From NCBI GenBank assembly GCA_900320225.1, contig ONRL01000040.1, forward strand, positions 1-53,637: a stretch of DNA of 53,637 bases, written 5' to 3'. This DNA comes from an uncultured Lentisphaerota bacterium (GTDB taxonomy: Bacteria; Verrucomicrobiota; Kiritimatiellia; RFP12; UBA1067). The notes under the pieces were generated by a model, which made no database searches, was not told the DNA's origin, and saw only the letters and a list, made by a program, of their open reading frames with translations. This document shows, one piece after another, positions 50,068 through 53,637 of this stretch (the stretch's first letter is position 1; every line of letters begins with the position of its first letter). Both the position numbers and the translations under genes were made by a program.

Positions 50068-51006
50068 TTACGCAAGGCATTCGGTCGTCTCATAATGCTC
50101 GATGATGCGCATCAGACGTTCCATGGCTTGCCATGAGAAATGGTCGTTTGAAATCTTGAACGGATCGCAACCTTCCCACAAGAGGTATTGCTCAACGTCT
50201 TCCGTGTCTAGTGCGCAATGGGTGCTGTTCCAGAGTCTGTGATGCGGGAGTGTGTACCAGAGCGCATTGCGATGTGATGCGTCCTCTGCTGACTTGATCG
50301 TGCCGGGGAACGTTTCCTCAATGGCCTTTATAACCGGCAAGAGCCGGCACCCGCCCATCGTCGCATGCAACACACTTAGAAGAAGGTTCTCTGGAGGATA
50401 GACATCGGGGAGCTTTTTGTTGACCTTGATAAGATGCTCCAAGATGTTCACACAGCCTTTCTTCATTAGATAACGAAGCACGGTCTGAGAAAGTTGTTTG
50501 CCGCTTATGTCCATGCCGAGACAGAATCCGGCGACATCGTCTGCGGATATAGCTTCTTCGGGGAGGTTCTTGGGTACAATCAATTGACGATTGAGGAATT
50601 TTGTCCCGTCCTTGAATTCGATTGTTTTACACGATTGCCATGATTGGCAAAGTGCTTGCGCCGCATAAGTGATTTCTGAGAAAGGTTCGAGATTCAGGGT
50701 AACACCTTCGCTCTTTATGTAAAGATACAGCGAGTAGACGGTCTTGTCGTCGAGTTCGGTAGGAAGAATGATCGTCTGACGCCTGCTGAGCCATCGGCAG
50801 TATCCGTCTATGCCGTTATTTATGTTTCTACTCGAATGCGAGAGGCGATTTAGCGAAGATTTGAGGGCGATAAATTCATTCAGCACGTGTAAGTCACCAA
50901 TAGTGGCGGTAACATTGTCCGTGCATTGATCTTTGACGGAATCGCATACAAGATCCAACTCATGTGAAAGATTATTCAACGCGGCGATCAAGTCTTTTGT
51001 GTGCAT
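50068..51006 (-). CDS. Unknown ankyrin-like protein, divergent from the AAA+ gene
   Basis: 312 residues from the second ATG at 51006 (AAAGG 6-7 bases upstream; ATG 51012 has no spacing). An N-terminal helical part (1-75) is followed by repeats such as LRYLMKKGCVNILEHLIKVNKKLPDVYPPENLLLSVLH, and a C-terminal YLLWEGCDPFKISNDHFSWQAME, which looks like degenerate ankyrin repeats. The end resembles that of the protein at 40270. The only minus-strand gene of the island. Confidence 0.65.
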   Translation of the reverse strand: MHTKDLIAALNNLSHELDLVCDSVKDQCTDNVTATIGDLHVLNEFIALKSSLNRLSHSSRNINNGIDGYCRWLSRRQTIILPTELDDKTVYSLYLYIKSEGVTLNLEPFSEITYAAQALCQSWQSCKTIEFKDGTKFLNRQLIVPKNLPEEAISADDVAGFCLGMDISGKQLSQTVLRYLMKKGCVNILEHLIKVNKKLPDVYPPENLLLSVLHATMGGCRLLPVIKAIEETFPGTIKSAEDASHRNALWYTLPHHRLWNSTHCALDTEDVEQYLLWEGCDPFKISNDHFSWQAMERLMRIIEHYETTECLA

Positions 51007-51100
51007 GGTCATCCTTTGCTTTATTGGCTCAAGGTTTTAGGTAGCAAGAAACGTGCCAATATGGACTTTCAACATGGAGGTTGTAGGACTGCGAGAAATT

Positions 51101-51184
51101 TGAACAGTTGGTTAAAATCTGAACAGTTGAGGTTAATGGATCGTTGGTTGTCGGCCTCTTTGTGCATTGGCACGGATGTTGCTG
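51101..51184 (+). promoter_or_regulatory. Sigma-54 promoter module P6
   Basis: Half-sites TGAACAGTTG (51101) and TGAACAGTTG (51120), identical over 10 bases with period 19. No hairpin in between. TTGGCACGGATGTTGCTG: GG 51169-51170, GC 51181-51182; half-site to GG is 49. Predicted start 51194; gene ATG 51217. Confidence 0.87.
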
Positions 51185-51216
51185 TTGTACCCGCTGGACA
51201 AACAACAGGAGAAACA

Positions 51217-53463
51217 ATGATGCAACGATTCAAGAACAACGTGAGCGACGGATGGCTTTTCAAGCAGGAGCTGCGGCTCTTCAGGAACTTCATGCGAAAC
51301 TGGAAGCGGGATGTCGACGACTGCGACTTCTTCGACATCTTCGCCAACAGAAACAATACAAGCGAAAACGAGGCGAAAAGCTTTTTCAAGAAATTCTTCG
51401 CGCTTGAGGTGCTTGTAAAATGCGATGGCGTTATCGTGCCAGAAAGGATGCGTGACAAGACGACCGGGGAGGAACGGATAATCGACTTCTCGTTGGCTCG
51501 TTGCTCTGCTGACGGTCTCATCCGCGAACTCTGGAACATGGACAAGGCAACCCAGGCTCGTTGCCGGGAAATGCTTGAGGAGTGGTGCGATGTCCTGGAA
51601 AAGCGCAAATCGCGCACGTGCCGACGGAAAGACCCCATCGAGACGCGTATGGATGAAATCTGTCGCGTGCTGAAGCTCAATGACGTGGAGCGGGAAATCC
51701 TCATCTATGCCGTGGTTCGCGCCATGACGTGCTTTGACGACTTCCCCGTTGGAAACACGAACGGCCGAAACGACCGTGCCATGTTCATTGCCATGGCCGT
51801 TGACCGTCCCTGCAGCACGGTGACGAACGCATTGGCGGCAAAAGGGAAATTGAGGCGTTATGAAGTGCTCGACTCCGACGGCGACTTCGCGCGCGGGAGT
51901 ACGTTCAGGGACTACCTCGAAAACGGGGACGGCGAGATGCTGGAGGGGCAGTTCTACAAGAAGACGCCGACTGACGACGTGTTGCCGTGGGACTACTACG
52001 GGAAACTTGCCGAGGAGCACGGGGGAATCCTGCGCCAGATGATTTCGTCCGCGAAGAGCGGCACGCGCGGCGTGAACATCCTCTTCTACGGCGAGCCGGG
52101 GACGGGCAAGACGAGTTTCGCGAAGACGCTCGCGAAGGAACTGGGTCTCGATCTCTTCGAGATAAGGCAGGGCGACCGGGACGGCGAGCGAAACTCTCCG
52201 CAGAGCCGCATGGCCGGGATCCGCATCTGCAACGAGCAGGTGCCGCGTGAGCGGAGCATGGTGGTTGTGGACGAGGCCGACCAGCTTCTCCGTACGAGCA
52301 TGGATTTCTTCGCCGCGTTTCTCGGCGGCATGGGGAATTCCGGTTCCGAGAAGGGCGTGATCAACTCGATTCTCGACGAGACGAAGCTCCCCACGATCTG
52401 GATCTCCAATGCGCCGGCGCGCGCGTTGGATGATTCCGTTCGGCGTCGCTTCGACTATTCGATCCGTTTCGACAAACTCGGGACGCGCCAGCGCGTGGCG
52501 ATTTGGCGTAACAGCGTGAAGAAGTTCAGGCTTGAACGACTTGTCCCCGTGGAACTCGCCGAGCAGTTCGCGCAGAAGTACCAGACGAGCGCGGGCGGCA
52601 TCGCGATGGTGCTGGAGAACGTGAAGCGGATGCGTCCGCGCAGGGACAAGGTGGCGGGGCTCGTCGATTCGCTCATGGCACCGCATTGCGAGCTGATGGA
52701 GGCGAAGACAAAAGACGACGCGCTCCAGCCCGCGAAGGACTACTCCCTGGACGGACTGAACATCAAGGGGGACATCGCGCTCGACAGGATCGTGGAGGCT
52801 GTACGCAACTTCAGGAACGGCAAAGAGGACGGCAATGACCCAGACCGCCCGCGCATGAACATTCTCCTGTGGGGTCCACCCGGAACCGGTAAGACCGAGT
52901 TCGTGAAGCACCTTGGCAAGACGTTGAACAGCCGGGTCGTCGTGAAGATGGGGAGCGATCTCCTCTCGATGTGGGTGGGCGGCACGGAGAAGAACATCAA
53001 GCAGGTGTTCGAGGAGGCGGAGGCCGACAACGCGATCCTCTTCCTTGACGAGATCGACGGCATCGTGCAGGACCGTTCCGGCGCGCAGCGGAGCTGGGAG
53101 GTCACGCAGGTGAATGAGCTGCTGCACCGCATGGAGAACTTCAAGGGCGTGATGGTGGGGGCGACCAACTTCATGGACAACCTCGACGCCGCGATCATGC
53201 GCCGGTTCACGTTCAAGCTGCAGTTCGACTATCTTGAGGCGGAAGGCAAGCGGGCGTTTTTCGAACGCATGTTCCATGCGCGCCTCACGGAGGCGGAGTC
53301 GCTGCGCCTCGCCGCGATTCCCAGTCTCGCGCCGGGCGATTTCCGCACGGTGAGGCAGTCGCTCTACTACCTTGGTGGCACCGTGACGAACGAGACCCGC
53401 TTGAACGAACTCGAAAAGGAAAGCTCGCTCAAGAAGGGCAACAGTTGCCGCGTCGGCTTTTAA
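51217..53463 (+). CDS. Twin AAA+ ATPase
   Basis: 748 residues from ATG 51217 (AGGAG 5 bases upstream); longer in-frame starts precede the sigma-54 start. A 270-residue helical N-terminal domain, then AAA+ domain 1 with GEPGTGKTS (K298) and VVVDEADQLL, and domain 2 with GPPGTGKTE (K559), FLDEIDGIV, and RRFTFKL. Domain 1 also keeps RRRF, possible arginine fingers. Such twin AAA+ proteins act as unfoldases or remodellers; the N-terminal domain is unknown. GC-richer than neighbours from about 52000 on. Confidence 0.82.
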   Translation: MMQRFKNNVSDGWLFKQELRLFRNFMRNWKRDVDDCDFFDIFANRNNTSENEAKSFFKKFFALEVLVKCDGVIVPERMRDKTTGEERIIDFSLARCSADGLIRELWNMDKATQARCREMLEEWCDVLEKRKSRTCRRKDPIETRMDEICRVLKLNDVEREILIYAVVRAMTCFDDFPVGNTNGRNDRAMFIAMAVDRPCSTVTNALAAKGKLRRYEVLDSDGDFARGSTFRDYLENGDGEMLEGQFYKKTPTDDVLPWDYYGKLAEEHGGILRQMISSAKSGTRGVNILFYGEPGTGKTSFAKTLAKELGLDLFEIRQGDRDGERNSPQSRMAGIRICNEQVPRERSMVVVDEADQLLRTSMDFFAAFLGGMGNSGSEKGVINSILDETKLPTIWISNAPARALDDSVRRRFDYSIRFDKLGTRQRVAIWRNSVKKFRLERLVPVELAEQFAQKYQTSAGGIAMVLENVKRMRPRRDKVAGLVDSLMAPHCELMEAKTKDDALQPAKDYSLDGLNIKGDIALDRIVEAVRNFRNGKEDGNDPDRPRMNILLWGPPGTGKTEFVKHLGKTLNSRVVVKMGSDLLSMWVGGTEKNIKQVFEEAEADNAILFLDEIDGIVQDRSGAQRSWEVTQVNELLHRMENFKGVMVGATNFMDNLDAAIMRRFTFKLQFDYLEAEGKRAFFERMFHARLTEAESLRLAAIPSLAPGDFRTVRQSLYYLGGTVTNETRLNELEKESSLKKGNSCRVGF

Positions 53464-53514
53464 TTGAATACGTCTATCACCATCTCAATTCTGCGAGGAA
53501 CCAACAAGGCAAAC
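53464..53514 (+). pseudogene. Relic of an AYHHLN-family gene
   Basis: Directly after the AAA+ stop, the frame reads LIEYVYHHLNSARNQQ, matching LEHAYHHLNFAWN of 49658 and 39543. No start codon. The ATG of the following partial gene lies inside this frame's end. Confidence 0.55.
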
Positions 53515-53637
53515 ATGACTGTAGTTGAACATATAAGAGCCCGGTTGGGGATGTATTGGCTGACGCGCGACGGCATCCCCGACAAGAGCGTGTGGGTGTT
53601 CCTTCTTGACCAACTGGCCAATGAAATGGCTGAGGCG
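53515..53637 (+). CDS. Partial GyrB/ParE-like (GHKL ATPase) N-terminus
   Basis: 41 residues before the right edge: VVEHIRARLGMYWLTRDGIPDKSVWVFLLDQLANEMAEA in part. Compare HIRARPGMYIG...VLLKEVxDNxIDE of type IIA topoisomerase GHKL domains: the arrangement R-x-GMY, then a helix with LLDQLANEMAEA at the DNxxDE position, is similar but the key Asn/Asp are changed. No ribosome site is obvious. Assignment tentative because most of the gene is outside. Confidence 0.4.
   Translation, partial: MTVVEHIRARLGMYWLTRDGIPDKSVWVFLLDQLANEMAEA

Overview
The window is a high-GC chromosomal segment of an uncultured-type, polysaccharide-degrading bacterium. Most likely it belongs to the PVC superphylum (Kiritimatiellota, Verrucomicrobiota or Lentisphaerota). 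That placement is inferred from the dense secreted glycosidases and esterases (GH2, GH43, GH115, CE7), many signal peptides, terpene-cyclase-like and FGE-like secreted proteins, and dispersed GGTAGGGCG/GGTCGC palindromes that even sit inside genes. There is no rRNA, tRNA, CRISPR array or transposase that I can recognise.

Left part (1-14 kb): carbohydrate genes (partial GH-like, GH2, a GH43-GDPD fusion, GH115) and gdhA, which carries a C-terminal frameshift. Between them are a RelE/ParE-type toxin-antitoxin pair flanked by an 82-bp direct repeat that carries a promoter, a candidate structured RNA, and an unknown membrane and secreted gene set. Middle (14-31.5 kb, very GC-rich): an alpha-operon (rpmJ-rpsM-rpsK-rpsD-rpoA-rplQ), cysE, a DUF362/ferredoxin gene, gapA, an HAD phosphatase, a DUF721 gene, and a biotin operon (bioD-bioA-bioWF, the last a BioW-BioF fusion). 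It continues with CE7 esterase, GH43 and DUF4838 genes, a purine nucleoside phosphorylase and a terpene-cyclase-like membrane protein.

Right part (31.8-53.6 kb, lower GC): an accessory, conflict-type island. It contains HigBA-like TA, macro domain, PLD nuclease-like, nucleoside-hydrolase lipoprotein, two DUF3791/DUF3990/81-aa cassettes, a soluble FtsK-like ATPase, a KAP P-loop NTPase, two adjacent DUF262 (GmrSD-like) proteins, a twin-AAA+ ATPase, tandem zinc-finger proteins and several unrecognised families. Many families recur as an intact copy plus a decayed fragment (PLD, macro, FtsK, zinc finger, the AYHHLN family, the DPN/ankyrin-like family).

The most striking signal is regulatory. Five sigma-54 promoters (TTGGCAC...TTGCT) lie in this island, and a sixth is decayed. 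Each of the five intact copies has, at an identical distance, a pair of direct repeats (TGA-type half-sites with 19-bp period, second half-site exactly 49 bp upstream of the -24 GG). In four of five a hairpin lies between. The four hairpin copies follow co-directional upstream sequence; the one without follows a divergent gene. This looks like a shared enhancer-controlled regulon of otherwise unrelated defence-type cassettes, with the activator not in the window. Housekeeping promoters instead use an extended -10 of the form TGn-TATAAT, and two transcripts appear leaderless.
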